Below, one piece after another: positions 8,624 through 16,526 of a stretch of DNA of 64,000 bases. The notes under the pieces were generated by a model. The model saw nothing but the letters and a program-made list of their open reading frames with translations, was not told the origin of the DNA and did no database searches. Made by a program: the position numbers and the translations under genes. Position 1 is the first letter of the stretch, and each line of letters starts with the position of its first letter. Origin of the DNA: Sphaerotilus uruguayifluvii (GTDB lineage: Bacteria > Pseudomonadota > Gammaproteobacteria > Burkholderiales > Burkholderiaceae_C); contig NZ_JABSNM010000001.1 of the NCBI RefSeq assembly GCF_013294065.1, positions 10,500 through 74,499 on the forward strand, in the 5' to 3' direction.

Positions 8624-10026
8624 GCGTTCTCCTTGCGTGCGCGGCTTGCGGCCGAGGCAGCGCCCGCGCCGGCGATGCGGCCGAAGGCGGTGCCGATCGA
8701 CATGCCCACGCCGGCGGTGTAGCCCTGGCCCAGCACGTTGCCGGCCATCATCTCGCCGGCGACGAACAGGTTGTCGCTGGGCCGGCCGCCGAAGCGCACG
8801 GCCGCCGTCTCGTCGGTCTTCAGGCCCAGATAGGTGAAGGTCACGCCCGGACGCAGCGCGTAGGCGGTGTAGGGCGGCGTGTCGAGCGGCCGCGCCCAGT
8901 GGGTCTTGGGCGGCTGCAGCCCGGCGGTGTGGCAGTCGTCCAGCGTGGTGTGGTCGAACTGGCCGGCCTGGCAGGCGCGGTTGTAGTCGTCCACGGTGCG
9001 CATGAAGGTCGCCTCGTCCAGGCCGAGCCGGCGCGCCAGCTCGGGCAGGCTCCGCGCCACCTCGCCGGGAAAGACCGGCGGCATGAAGCGCCCGGCCGCC
9101 TTGGCGTCGATCACGCTCCAGGCGATCTGCCCGGGCTGGCCGGCCACCAGGCGCCCCCAGATCGCGTAGCGCTTGGGCCAGAAGTCCTCGCCCTCGTCAT
9201 AGAAGCGCCTCGCCTCGCGGTTGACGACGATGCCCAACGACACGCAGTCGATGCGGGTGCAGATGCCGCCGTCGTAGAGCGGCGCGCGCGCGTCGATGGC
9301 CACCATGTGCGCCTGCGTCGGGTCGCCGATCGCGTCGGCGCGGTGCTCCTCGAGCAGGTGGCGCAGCAGCACGCCCTGGTTGAAGCGCGTGCCGCGGATC
9401 AGGAACTGCTCGGCCGGGCGCTCGCCGCGCTCGTTGGTGCCCCAGGCCTGGCTCAGCCATTCGCGGTTCGACTCGAAGCCGCCGGCAGCCAGCACGCAGG
9501 CGCCGGCGGTGATGCGCTCGTCGCCGGCCCGGGCCGCCACGAAGCGGCCCGACTCGATCTCCAGGCCCTGCACCGGCGTCTCGTAGCGCACCTGCACGCC
9601 CAGGCGCTCGGCGCTGCGGTAGTAGGCGTTCACCAGAGCCTTGCCGCCGCCCATGAAGAAGGCGTTGGTGCGCGCCACATGCAGCGCGCCCGACAGCGGC
9701 GGCTGGAAGCGCACGCCGTGGCGGCGCATCCAGTCGCGGCAGGTCGACGAGGCGCGGATGGTCAGCCGCGCCAGCGGCTCGCTGGTGCGCCCGCCGGTGA
9801 CCTTCAGCAGGTCCTGCCAGAACTCCTCCTCGGGATAGGCGTCGACCAGCACGTCCTGCGGCGCGTCGTGCATGCAGCGCAGGTTGCGGGTATGGGCGGA
9901 ATTGCCGCCACGCAGCAGGCGCGGCGCGGCCTCCAGCAGCAGCACGCGCGCGCCCGCCTCGGCCGCGGTGAGCGCGGCGCACAGGGCGGCGTTGCCGCCA
10001 CCGATGACCAGCACGTCGGTGTGCAT
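8620..10026 (-). CDS. tcuA: FAD-dependent tricarballylate dehydrogenase TcuA
   Basis: The 468-residue flavoprotein starts with an FAD-binding Rossmann motif ([25 protein letters not shown], residues 1-25). Further family features are [25 protein letters not shown], the succinate dehydrogenase/fumarate reductase-type active-site region around [15 protein letters not shown], and a C-terminal [28 protein letters not shown]-contact segment. TcuA oxidises tricarballylate to cis-aconitate, which enters the TCA cycle. I chose ATG 10026 because it places the Rossmann strand at the N-terminus; an upstream in-frame start at 10137 would overlap the LysR gene. tcuB overlaps its end. Confidence 0.9.
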   Translation of the reverse strand: MHTDVLVIGGGNAALCAALTAAEAGARVLLLEAAPRLLRGGNSAHTRNLRCMHDAPQDVLVDAYPEEEFWQDLLKVTGGRTSEPLARLTIRASSTCRDWMRRHGVRFQPPLSGALHVARTNAFFMGGGKALVNAYYRSAERLGVQVRYETPVQGLEIESGRFVAARAGDERITAGACVLAAGGFESNREWLSQAWGTNERGERPAEQFLIRGTRFNQGVLLRHLLEEHRADAIGDPTQAHMVAIDARAPLYDGGICTRIDCVSLGIVVNREARRFYDEGEDFWPKRYAIWGRLVAGQPGQIAWSVIDAKAAGRFMPPVFPGEVARSLPELARRLGLDEATFMRTVDDYNRACQAGQFDHTTLDDCHTAGLQPPKTHWARPLDTPPYTAYALRPGVTFTYLGLKTDETAAVRFGGRPSDNLFVAGEMMAGNVLGQGYTAGVGMSIGTAFGRIAGAGAASAASRARKENA

Positions 10027-10077
10027 CGTGAATCCGTTCGAAAGTTCGAGAGTCCGTGGGGTGACGGCGTCGATTCT

Positions 10078-10089
10078 TCCGTGGACGGA
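10078..10089. promoter_or_regulatory. Candidate LysR operator upstream of tcuA
   Basis: TCCGTGGACGGA is a perfect 12-bp palindrome, and its left half TCCGTGG recurs at 10052-10058. It lies in the 82-bp gap between the LysR-type gene and tcuA, where the regulator would be expected to bind. No convincing -35/-10 pair was seen. Confidence 0.3.
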
Positions 10090-10108
10090 TTGATGCGTGA
10101 AATGAAAC

Positions 10109-11023
10109 TCAGGTGGCCACTGATGCCTGCCATGCATCAGCGTCCGACGACGCCATCAGGTCGACGAAGGCCCGCGCCGCCGGCGACAGGTCGGCATGGC
10201 GGCGGCGCAGCAGCTGCACCTTGCGGCGCACCACCGGGTGGGTGATGGCCAGGCGACGCACGCCCGGGCGGTCGCCCTCGCGGAAGGTGGAGGCCGGCAG
10301 GATGGCGCAGCCCACGCCGGCGGCCACCAGATTGAGCGCGGTCGCATGGTGCTGGACCTCGTAGCGCGCGGTCAGCGTGATGCCGCGCCGGGCGAGCTGG
10401 TAGTCCATCTGGATGCGCGTGGCCATGAAGCTGCCGACGCCGACCAGGTCCAGGCCGCGCATGTCCTCCCAGCGCAGGCTGGCGCGGCCGGCCAGCGCAT
10501 GGCCGTCGCGGCAGATGAAGACCAGCGGATCGTCGAACAGCGCCGTCTCGGCCAGCTCGGCATGGCGCTCGCCGGCCAGCGCGATGCCCAGTTCGGCCTG
10601 GCCGCCCAGCACCGCCTGGCGCACCTCGGTGGACGCGCCGTCGAGCAGCCGGATGTGGTTGCCCGGATGGCGCTGCGCATAGCGCCCGATCAGCCCGGGC
10701 AGCACATGCGAGGTCATCGAGGGAATGCAGGCGAGCGTGAACTGGCCGTGGCCGTGCTGGGCCATGTCGCGCAGACGGCTCATCGCGCCGCTGACGTCCT
10801 GCACCATCGCGCGGGCCTGGGGCAGGAAGTCGCGGCCGACCGCGGTCAGCGCCACGCGCCGGGTGCTGCGCTCGACCAGCTTCAGCCCGAGCCAGCCCTC
10901 GAGCTTCTGCAGCCGGCGGGTCAGCGCGGTCTGGGTCAGATGCAGGCTCTCGGCAGCCTTGCCGAAGCCGCCCAGATCGGCGATGGCCACGAAGGCCTGG
11001 AGTCCGTCGAAGTCGATCTTCAT
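10109..11023 (-). CDS. LysR-family regulator, probably of the tcu operon
   Basis: A 304-residue LysR-type regulator. Residues 4-60 hold the winged helix (FVAIADLGGFGKAAESLHLTQTALTRRLQKLEGWLGLKLVER), and residues about 90-295 hold the periplasmic-binding-like effector domain (GLIGRYAQRHPGNHIRLLDG; NLVAAGVGCAILPAS). ATG 11023 places the HTH at the very start, as usual; an upstream start would overlap the divergent gene's leader. It lies directly upstream of tcuA on the same strand, as tcuR does in the Salmonella tcuRABC cluster, so a TcuR-like role is likely. The effector is unknown. Confidence 0.85.
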   Translation of the reverse strand: MKIDFDGLQAFVAIADLGGFGKAAESLHLTQTALTRRLQKLEGWLGLKLVERSTRRVALTAVGRDFLPQARAMVQDVSGAMSRLRDMAQHGHGQFTLACIPSMTSHVLPGLIGRYAQRHPGNHIRLLDGASTEVRQAVLGGQAELGIALAGERHAELAETALFDDPLVFICRDGHALAGRASLRWEDMRGLDLVGVGSFMATRIQMDYQLARRGITLTARYEVQHHATALNLVAAGVGCAILPASTFREGDRPGVRRLAITHPVVRRKVQLLRRRHADLSPAARAFVDLMASSDADAWQASVAT

Positions 11024-11100
11024 GCGGCGAAGTGTCGCGCAGGCCTTGAAATCGGCCCCGCCTCCCTGCAGATCGGGAGACATCCTTGCCGGAGCCGACC

Positions 11101-11430
11101 ATGCAGAGCACCCGTCCCGAACGACTTCACCACGATCTTGGCGCGGTGCTGGCGCTGACGAAGCTGCTGGAGCGGCTGGATCCCGGCGCCTCGGAGCGCG
11201 CAGCGGCGCAGTACCGCCAGGTCGCCTCGACGCTGGGGGCGCTGCTCGATGCGGCCGAGCCCGGCCCGGCGCTCGACGCGCTGCTCGACGCCCATCCGGT
11301 CGCCGCCGAGCTCTACGAGAACCTGCACTACGCGCAGGCCGGCCTGTGCCGGCACGCGCTGGGCGCCTCGCTCGCCAGCGAGCAGGCGGCGGTCGCGGCG
11401 ATCCGCCGCGCCGCTCAGCTGCGGATGTAG
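11101..11430 (+). CDS. Hypothetical small protein
   Basis: A 109-residue, Ala- and Leu-rich, mostly helical protein with no signal peptide or membrane segment. I recognise no domain. Sequence features are an N-terminal RPERLHHDLGAVLALTKLLERLDP helix and a central LDALLDAHPVAAELYENLHYAQAGLC segment. A GGAG sequence 11-8 nt before the ATG could be the ribosome site; a TTG codon at 11086 is an alternative start. It is divergent from the LysR gene and its last 16 bases overlap the 3' end of the convergent CBS-domain gene. Coding status rests on codon bias and frame length only. Confidence 0.6.
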   Translation: MQSTRPERLHHDLGAVLALTKLLERLDPGASERAAAQYRQVASTLGALLDAAEPGPALDALLDAHPVAAELYENLHYAQAGLCRHALGASLASEQAAVAAIRRAAQLRM

Positions 11431-11849
11431 CTCTCGAGCTGGGCGATCATGAACTGCTGCTCGGAGATGATCTCCTTGACCAGGTCGCCGATCGAGACCA
11501 TGCCGACGACCTGACCGCCATCGAGCACCGGCAGGTGGCGCAGGCGCTTGTCGGTCATCAGCGCCATGCATTCCTGCGTCGTGGTGGTCGGCCCGACGTG
11601 CAGCACGTCGGGCGTCATCACCTCCGCCAGCCGGGTGGCGGTCGAGGAGCGGCCGCGCACCTCGATCTTCCGGGCGTAGTCGCGCTCGGTGAAGATGCCG
11701 ACGATGCGCTCGCCCTCGGCGACCAGCAGCGCACCGATGCGGTGCTCGGCCATCAGCTCGACGGCCTGGCGCACGGTGGCCTCCGGCGGCAGCGTGCGCA
11801 CCGGCTGGTTGACGGACTTGGACTTCAGGATCTGGGCGACGGTGCTCAT
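11415..11849 (-). CDS. CBS-domain protein
   Basis: The 144-residue protein is a pair of CBS motifs: the first about residues 15-70 (VNQPVRTLPPEATVRQAVEL..IGALLVAEGERIVGIFTERDYARK) and the second about residues 80-135 (MTPDVLHVGPTTTTQECMALMTDKRLRHLPVLDGGQVVGMVSIGDLVK). Stand-alone CBS pairs of this kind bind adenosine nucleotides or NAD(H) and act as energy-status sensors or IMPDH-like regulators. It is a single-gene unit. The 234-bp region upstream, shared with the divergent NERD-helicase, holds a 7-bp hairpin at 11948-11969. Confidence 0.88.
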   Translation of the reverse strand: MSTVAQILKSKSVNQPVRTLPPEATVRQAVELMAEHRIGALLVAEGERIVGIFTERDYARKIEVRGRSSTATRLAEVMTPDVLHVGPTTTTQECMALMTDKRLRHLPVLDGGQVVGMVSIGDLVKEIISEQQFMIAQLESYIRS

Positions 11850-12083
11850 GGCGACTCCTCTGCGGCAGGCGAAAGGGGGTGTGACGGAGGCTGTGGCAGA
11901 TCAATGGCCCATCTTCGCGCACTCTCGGCCCTGAAGGGCTGCTGGTCTTTCCGGATGTGAAGCCGGAAATGAAACTCGCGGCGCCATGCCGGTGCAGGAT
12001 TCAGGAAACGCGACAAGGGCGCCGATCTCATGCAAGGATCGCGCCCCGCGGTCGTCCGTACCACTCCCACCCGATTGCCCCCG

Positions 12084-14015
12084 ATGGCCCAGTTTCCCCA
12101 GGGCTTGCGCCAGATCGAATCCCGCTGCAACGCCGGCGAGCGCCGCGTGCTCGACCAGCTGCGCCAGTGCCTCGACGACCAGCACATCGTCTGGCATGAC
12201 CTGCCGGTCGGCGAGGCCGCGCGCCAGCCCGACTTCATCGTGCTCGGCCCCGGCCTGGGGCTGCTGCTGCTCGAGGTCAAGGACTGGAAGCTCGCGACGA
12301 TCCGCCAGGCCACGCCCGACCGGGTCGAGCTGGCCACCGCCAGCGGCCCGGTGATGACCGCGCATCCGCTGCGCCAGGTGCGCGACCACGCGATGGCGCT
12401 GGCCGACCTGCTGCAGCGCGATCCGGCGCTGGTGCACGACGACGGCCCGCACCGCGGCCGGCTGGCGCTGCGCTACGGCTGGGGCGCGGTGATGTCGAAC
12501 CTGCGCCGCGCCGAGGTCGCCGCCCTGCCCGGCTTCGACGCGGTCTTCCCGCCGGCGCGCACGCTGCTGCGCGACGACCTCGACGACAGCGTCGATCCGG
12601 AGACCTTCGTGCAGCGCCTCTCCGGCCTGTTCACCGTCGACCTGCCGCAGCGGCTGACGCCGGCGCAGCGCGAGCGCATCCGCTGGCACCTGTTTCCCGA
12701 GCTGCGGCTGGGTGCGCCGTCGCCCGTGCAGAGGGCCGGTCACGCCACCCCCGTCGAGCCGCCGCCCGAGCCGCCGCCCGAGGTGCCCGACCTGCTGCAG
12801 GTGATGGACCTGCAGCAGGAGCAGGTCGCGCGCACGCTGGGCGACGGCCACCGGGTGATTCACGGCGTGGCCGGCTCGGGCAAGACGATGATCCTGGTGC
12901 ACCGCGCGCGGCGGCTGGCGCAGGAGGCCGAGCCGGCGCGCCCGGTGCTGGTGTTCTGCTACAACCGCGCGCTGGCCGACCGCATCGAGGCGCTGATCGC
13001 GCCGGGCGAGGCCCTGCGCACGCGGCTGCAGGTGCGCACCTTCCACGGCTGGTGCGCCGAGCTGGCGCGGCGCCACCGCATCGCGGTGCCCGCCGCACCC
13101 GAGGGCCAGGACGACGCGGACGCGCCGGCGCGGCTGGCGCAGGCGGTGATCGCCGCGGCCGATGCCGGCCGGGTGCCGCTGGGCGGCCACCACGCGGTGC
13201 TGATCGACGAGGCGCACGACTTCGAGGACGGCTGGCTGCGCCTGGCCGCGGCGATGAGCGATCCGGCCGCGCGCCGGCTGCTGGTGCTCTACGACGATGC
13301 GCAGTCGATCTACCAGCGCCTGCGCCAGCGCTTCAGCTTCGCCAGCGTCGGCATCCAGGCGCGCGGCCGCACCAGCGTGCTGCGGCTGAACTACCGCAAC
13401 ACCGCCGAGGTGCTCGGACTGGCGCTGCGCTTCGCGCGCGGCCTGCTGCCCGAGCGCGGCCGCGACCGCGAGGCCGGCCGTGGCGACGAGGACGGCGTCA
13501 CTGGCGTGGCGCCGAGCAGCTCCGGCCGGCGCGGCCCGCGCCCGGTGCTGATCCGCGCCCGCAGCGAGCATGAAGAGGCCGAGCTGCTGGCCGCGCGCAT
13601 CGCCGACGCGGTGGCCGCCGGCACCGCGGCCGGCGAGATCGCGGTGCTGTGCCGCACCCGGGCGCAGATGGCGCCGATCGCCGAGGCGCTGGCGCGGCGC
13701 GGCCTGCCGCTGCAGTCGATGGGCAGCGCCGGCTTCCAGCATTTCGACTGGCGCCAGGCCGGCATCCGGCTGGTCACGCTGCACAGCGCCAAGGGGCTGG
13801 AGTTCGCGCATGTGCATGTCGCCGGCCTGCAGCGCCTGCCCTGGCGCGACGAGACGCTGGAGGACGCGGTGCGGCTGGTCTATGTCGCGATGACCCGCGC
13901 GACGCAGTCGCTGGTGCTGTCGTGCTGCGGCAGCTCGCCGGTGGTGGAGCGGCTGCAGGCGGCGCTGCGCGACTCGCCGGCCGCGGATCTCGATCTAGAG
14001 CCTGCACCCCAATGA
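12084..14015 (+). CDS. NERD-domain UvrD/Rep-type helicase
   Basis: The 643-residue protein joins an N-terminal NERD nuclease-related domain to a superfamily 1 helicase. In the NERD part (residues about 15-110) the nuclease-type residues Asp50, Glu64 and Lys66 ([16 protein letters not shown]) are kept. The helicase has Walker A GVAGSGKT with Lys267, Walker B LIDEAHD near residue 375, the QSIYQRL and LNYRNT motifs, and motif [11 protein letters not shown] near residue 600. It probably binds and unwinds nucleic acid with ATP, with possible nicking. Similar fusions occur both in repair and in phage defence, but no partner defence gene is near. An in-frame ATG at 12030 is the alternative start. 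Confidence 0.85.
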   Translation: MAQFPQGLRQIESRCNAGERRVLDQLRQCLDDQHIVWHDLPVGEAARQPDFIVLGPGLGLLLLEVKDWKLATIRQATPDRVELATASGPVMTAHPLRQVRDHAMALADLLQRDPALVHDDGPHRGRLALRYGWGAVMSNLRRAEVAALPGFDAVFPPARTLLRDDLDDSVDPETFVQRLSGLFTVDLPQRLTPAQRERIRWHLFPELRLGAPSPVQRAGHATPVEPPPEPPPEVPDLLQVMDLQQEQVARTLGDGHRVIHGVAGSGKTMILVHRARRLAQEAEPARPVLVFCYNRALADRIEALIAPGEALRTRLQVRTFHGWCAELARRHRIAVPAAPEGQDDADAPARLAQAVIAAADAGRVPLGGHHAVLIDEAHDFEDGWLRLAAAMSDPAARRLLVLYDDAQSIYQRLRQRFSFASVGIQARGRTSVLRLNYRNTAEVLGLALRFARGLLPERGRDREAGRGDEDGVTGVAPSSSGRRGPRPVLIRARSEHEEAELLAARIADAVAAGTAAGEIAVLCRTRAQMAPIAEALARRGLPLQSMGSAGFQHFDWRQAGIRLVTLHSAKGLEFAHVHVAGLQRLPWRDETLEDAVRLVYVAMTRATQSLVLSCCGSSPVVERLQAALRDSPAADLDLEPAPQ

Positions 14016-14018
14016 TTG

Positions 14019-14029
14019 CTGCACCGCAG
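14019..14029. promoter_or_regulatory. PhaR-type box 1 upstream of the phasin gene
   Basis: CTGCACCGCAG fits the CTGC-N3-GCAG pattern reported for PhaR, the repressor of phasin genes that also senses polyhydroxyalkanoate granules. It lies just after the helicase stop codon and 8 bp upstream of the -35 element. Confidence 0.6.
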
Positions 14030-14037
14030 CAAAATGC

Positions 14038-14065
14038 TTGCAAGCACGGCGGATCGTTCTATACT
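14038..14065 (+). promoter_or_regulatory. Sigma-70 promoter of the phasin gene
   Basis: TTGCAA (14038-14043) and TATACT (14060-14065) are spaced by 16 bp, a strong promoter for this GC-rich genome. The -35 sits inside a perfect 12-bp palindrome, TGCTTGCAAGCA (14035-14046). Transcription should begin near 14072, inside PhaR-type box 2. Confidence 0.65.
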
Positions 14066-14074
14066 GAAGTCATG

Positions 14075-14085
14075 CTGCAGTGCAG
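14075..14085. promoter_or_regulatory. PhaR-type box 2 at the phasin transcription start
   Basis: CTGCAGTGCAG is a second CTGC-N3-GCAG site, within the wider TGCTGCAGTGCAGCA inverted repeat. It overlaps the predicted transcription start, where a bound repressor would block RNA polymerase. Confidence 0.65.
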
Positions 14086-14137
14086 CAAAAATTTCTGGAA
14101 TCATCCTTCTCACCCGCCTCTCAGCCGGAGCCCGACC

Positions 14138-14674
14138 ATGTCCCTGACGCCCGAACAACTCGCCGCTGCCAACAAGGCCAACCTCGAAGCCCTGGTCTCG
14201 CTGACCCACAAGGCCTTCGAGAGCATCGAGAAGCTGGTCGAGCTGAACATGCAGGCCGCGCGCAGCACGCTGGAAGAGAACGCCGCGCACGCCAAGGCCG
14301 TGCTGTCGGCCAAGGGCCCGCAGGAACTGGCCGCGCTGCAGACCGAATACGTCAAGCCGGCCCAGGAAAAGGCGCTGGCCTATGGCCGCCAGGTCTATGA
14401 CATCGCCGCCTCGACCCAGGCCGAGGTGAGCAAGCTGGCCGAAGCCCAGCTGACCGCCGCCAAGGAAAAGTTCACCGAGCTGGTCGACCAGGCCGCCGAG
14501 AAGGCCCCGAAGGGCAGCGAGAACGCCGTCGCCATGGTCAAGACCGCGATGGCCAACGCCGACGCCGCCTTCGAGAGCGTGCAGAAGGCCGCTCGCCAGG
14601 CCGTGTCGCTGGCCGAGACCAACCTGAAGACGCTGGGCGAGACCGCCGCCAAGGCCACCACGCCGCGTCGCTGA
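14138..14674 (+). CDS. phaP: Phasin (PHA granule-associated protein)
   Basis: The 178-residue all-helical protein matches the betaproteobacterial phasin family: [22 protein letters not shown] at the N-terminus, [33 protein letters not shown], a long amphipathic middle with few prolines, and a Lys- and Ala-rich C-terminus. Phasins coat polyhydroxybutyrate granules and control their number and size. GGAG lies 7 nt before the ATG. A clear promoter, two PhaR-like boxes and a downstream terminator make this a self-contained, probably PhaR-repressed and highly expressed gene. No PHA synthase gene lies in the window. Confidence 0.93.
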   Translation: MSLTPEQLAAANKANLEALVSLTHKAFESIEKLVELNMQAARSTLEENAAHAKAVLSAKGPQELAALQTEYVKPAQEKALAYGRQVYDIAASTQAEVSKLAEAQLTAAKEKFTELVDQAAEKAPKGSENAVAMVKTAMANADAAFESVQKAARQAVSLAETNLKTLGETAAKATTPRR

Positions 14675-14719
14675 TCCGGCCGCGGGCCTGAAGCCCGCTG
14701 CCCGTGCCACTTGTCTCCT

Positions 14720-14739
14720 CGGTACCTTTCTCGGTACCG
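14720..14739. other. Hairpin between phasin stop and terminator
   Basis: CGGTACC and GGTACCG pair perfectly (7 bp) around the loop TTTCTC. It precedes the main terminator by 6 bp and may protect the 3' end of the phasin mRNA or help termination. Confidence 0.5.
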
Positions 14740-14745
14740 TTCAAT

Positions 14746-14776
14746 GCCCGACCCGACTGCGGTCGGGCTTTTTTTT
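14746..14776 (+). terminator. Rho-independent terminator after phaP
   Basis: An 8-bp GC-rich stem (GCCCGACC with GGTCGGGC) and a 7-nt loop are followed by eight T residues (14769-14776). It is the most typical intrinsic terminator in the window. Confidence 0.95.
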
Positions 14777-14847
14777 GTCTGTACCGGCGCTGGAACTCGC
14801 GGGCGGCACACTGGGACGTTCACGTCACACCCCCAGGAGACACGCCG

Positions 14848-15894
14848 ATGACCCCCGCCTGGCAGGCCGCCCCCGGCCGCTACGAGACGATGCCCTACCG
14901 GCGCTGCGGCGCCAGCGGCCTGAAGCTGCCCGCGCTCTCGCTCGGCCTCTGGCACAACTTCGGCGACACCACGCCGCTGAGCGTGCAGCGCGAGATGGCG
15001 ACCACCGCCTTCGACCTCGGCATCACGCACTTCGATCTGGCCAACAACTACGGCCCGCCCTACGGCAGCGCCGAGATCAACTTCGGCCGCCTGCTGCGCG
15101 AGGACTTCAGGCCCTACCGCGACGAGATGATCATCTCGACCAAGGCCGGCTGGGACATGTGGCCCGGCCCCTACGGCCAGGGCGGCGGCTCGCGCAAGCA
15201 TGTGCTGGCGAGCCTGGACCAGAGCCTGAGGCGCCTGGGCCTCGACCACGTCGACATCTTCTACTCGCACCGCTTCGACCGGGACACGCCGCTGGCCGAG
15301 ACCGCCGGCGCGCTGGCGCACGCGGTGCGCAGCGGCAAGGCGCTGTACGTCGGCATCTCGTCGTACTCGCCGGGCAAGACGGCCGAGATGGCGGCGCTGC
15401 TGAAGGCCGAGGGCGTGCCGCTGCTGATCCACCAGCCGAGCTACAACCTGCTGAACCGCTGGATCGAGCGCGGCCTGCTCGACACGCTGGCGACCGAGGG
15501 CGCCGGCTGCATCGCCTTCACCGCACTGGCGCAGGGGCTGCTGTCGGACAAGTACCTGAACGGCATTCCCGCGGACGCGCGCGTCAACCGCCCCGGCGGC
15601 GGCTCGCTGATGCGCGAGCACCTGAGCGAGGCCAACCTGGCGCGGGTGCGCGCGCTCGACGCGATCGCGCGGCGGCGCGGCCAGTCGCTGGCCCAGATGG
15701 CGCTGGCCTGGGTGCTGCGCGACCCGCGGGTGACGACCACGCTGATCGGCGCCAGCAGTGCCGCGCAGATCCGCGAGAACGTCGCCGCGCTGCAGAACCT
15801 GCACTTCAGCGCCGAGGAACTGGCCGAGATCGACGCGCATGCGCAGGACGGCGGCGTCGACCTGTGGCGGGCGCCGAACACCGACTGGGCCTGA
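14848..15894 (+). CDS. Aldo/keto reductase, L-glyceraldehyde-3-phosphate reductase type
   Basis: The 348-residue protein has the AKR barrel: YRRCGASGLKLPALSLGLWHNFGD at the N-terminus, catalytic Asp and Tyr in THFDLANNYGPPYGSAE, Lys in MIISTKAG, His in DIFYSHRFD, and a C-terminal NADPH site in TTLIGASSAAQIRENV. The long loop with GYDMWPGPYGQ-like sequence (here GWDMWPGPYGQGGGSRKH) is typical of the YghZ/Gpr branch that reduces L-glyceraldehyde 3-phosphate and methylglyoxal. CAGGAGA precedes the ATG by 7 nt. It stands alone after the phasin terminator and ends 12 bp from the convergent Lrp gene. Confidence 0.88.
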   Translation: MTPAWQAAPGRYETMPYRRCGASGLKLPALSLGLWHNFGDTTPLSVQREMATTAFDLGITHFDLANNYGPPYGSAEINFGRLLREDFRPYRDEMIISTKAGWDMWPGPYGQGGGSRKHVLASLDQSLRRLGLDHVDIFYSHRFDRDTPLAETAGALAHAVRSGKALYVGISSYSPGKTAEMAALLKAEGVPLLIHQPSYNLLNRWIERGLLDTLATEGAGCIAFTALAQGLLSDKYLNGIPADARVNRPGGGSLMREHLSEANLARVRALDAIARRRGQSLAQMALAWVLRDPRVTTTLIGASSAAQIRENVAALQNLHFSAEELAEIDAHAQDGGVDLWRAPNTDWA

Positions 15895-15906
15895 GCCCCG
15901 TCGCCG

Positions 15907-16419
15907 TCAGTCCCCGCCCGGCACCGGCAGCGCCAGCCCGACCTTCAGCGGCTCGATGACCACCTGCGTGGTGATGCGGCCGATCTGCGGCAGCTGCGCC
16001 ATCAGCCGCGCGCAGAGCCGGTCATAGGCCGGCATGTCGGCCACGCGCAGGATCACCACCAGATCGTTGTCGCCGGTGGTGCTGTAGGCCTGCTGCACCG
16101 CCGGCTCGGCCGCCAGGAGCGCGCGCAGCCGCGCCAGCGCCGCGTAGTGCTCGCGCTCGAAGCCGATGCCGGCGATCAGCGTGAGGCCCGCGCCCAGCGC
16201 GGCCGGATCGAGCAGCGCGACCTCGGCACGGATCACGCCGCGCTCGCGCAGGCGCCGCAGCCGGCGCTGCACCGCCGAGGCCGACAGGCCGATCTCGGCG
16301 GCGATCGACTCGGCCGGGCGCTGGCAGTCCTGCTGCACCCGCGCGAGGATGCGGCGGTCGAAGGCGTCGAGCGCAGGGCCGGGCTCGGCGGCGGCGCTCA
16401 GGTCATCGGAATCGGACAT
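15907..16419 (-). CDS. Lrp/AsnC-family transcriptional regulator
   Basis: A 170-residue regulator. Residues about 18-75 hold the AsnC helix-turn-helix (DAFDRRILARVQQDCQRPAESIAAEIGLSASAVQRRLRRL), and residues about 85-165 hold the RAM effector domain (TLIAGIGFEREHYAALARL, AYSTTGDNDLVVILRVADM). Such proteins bind amino acids and form octamers. It is divergent from the PLP enzyme gene (107-bp gap), and the next gene in that operon is a homocysteine methyltransferase, so a sulfur amino acid such as methionine is a reasonable effector. No clear operator was seen. Confidence 0.88.
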   Translation of the reverse strand: MSDSDDLSAAAEPGPALDAFDRRILARVQQDCQRPAESIAAEIGLSASAVQRRLRRLRERGVIRAEVALLDPAALGAGLTLIAGIGFEREHYAALARLRALLAAEPAVQQAYSTTGDNDLVVILRVADMPAYDRLCARLMAQLPQIGRITTQVVIEPLKVGLALPVPGGD

Positions 16420-16526
16420 GGAGGCGCAGTCTAGCGGCGCGCGGCCGCGCCAAGATGCCGCGCTGCGGCGCCGCGACCCCGGCGGATGCGGCCGCACCGC
16501 GCATCACCGCCGCGAGACTGACGGGC

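Noticed and set aside
1414-8722. Very long open frames opposite or out of phase with genes (for example 1414-4131, 2550-5558 and 6062-8722 on the plus strand)
   Set aside because: They are rich in Arg, Ala, Gly, Pro and His, have no recognisable domain, and overlay clear genes. Such open shadows are expected in very GC-rich DNA because stop codons are rare.
10099-11977. Duplicated 12-mer GAAATGAAACTC at 10099-10110 and 11966-11977
   Set aside because: Only two copies, in unrelated positions with different flanks and no promoter role that I can support; probably chance.
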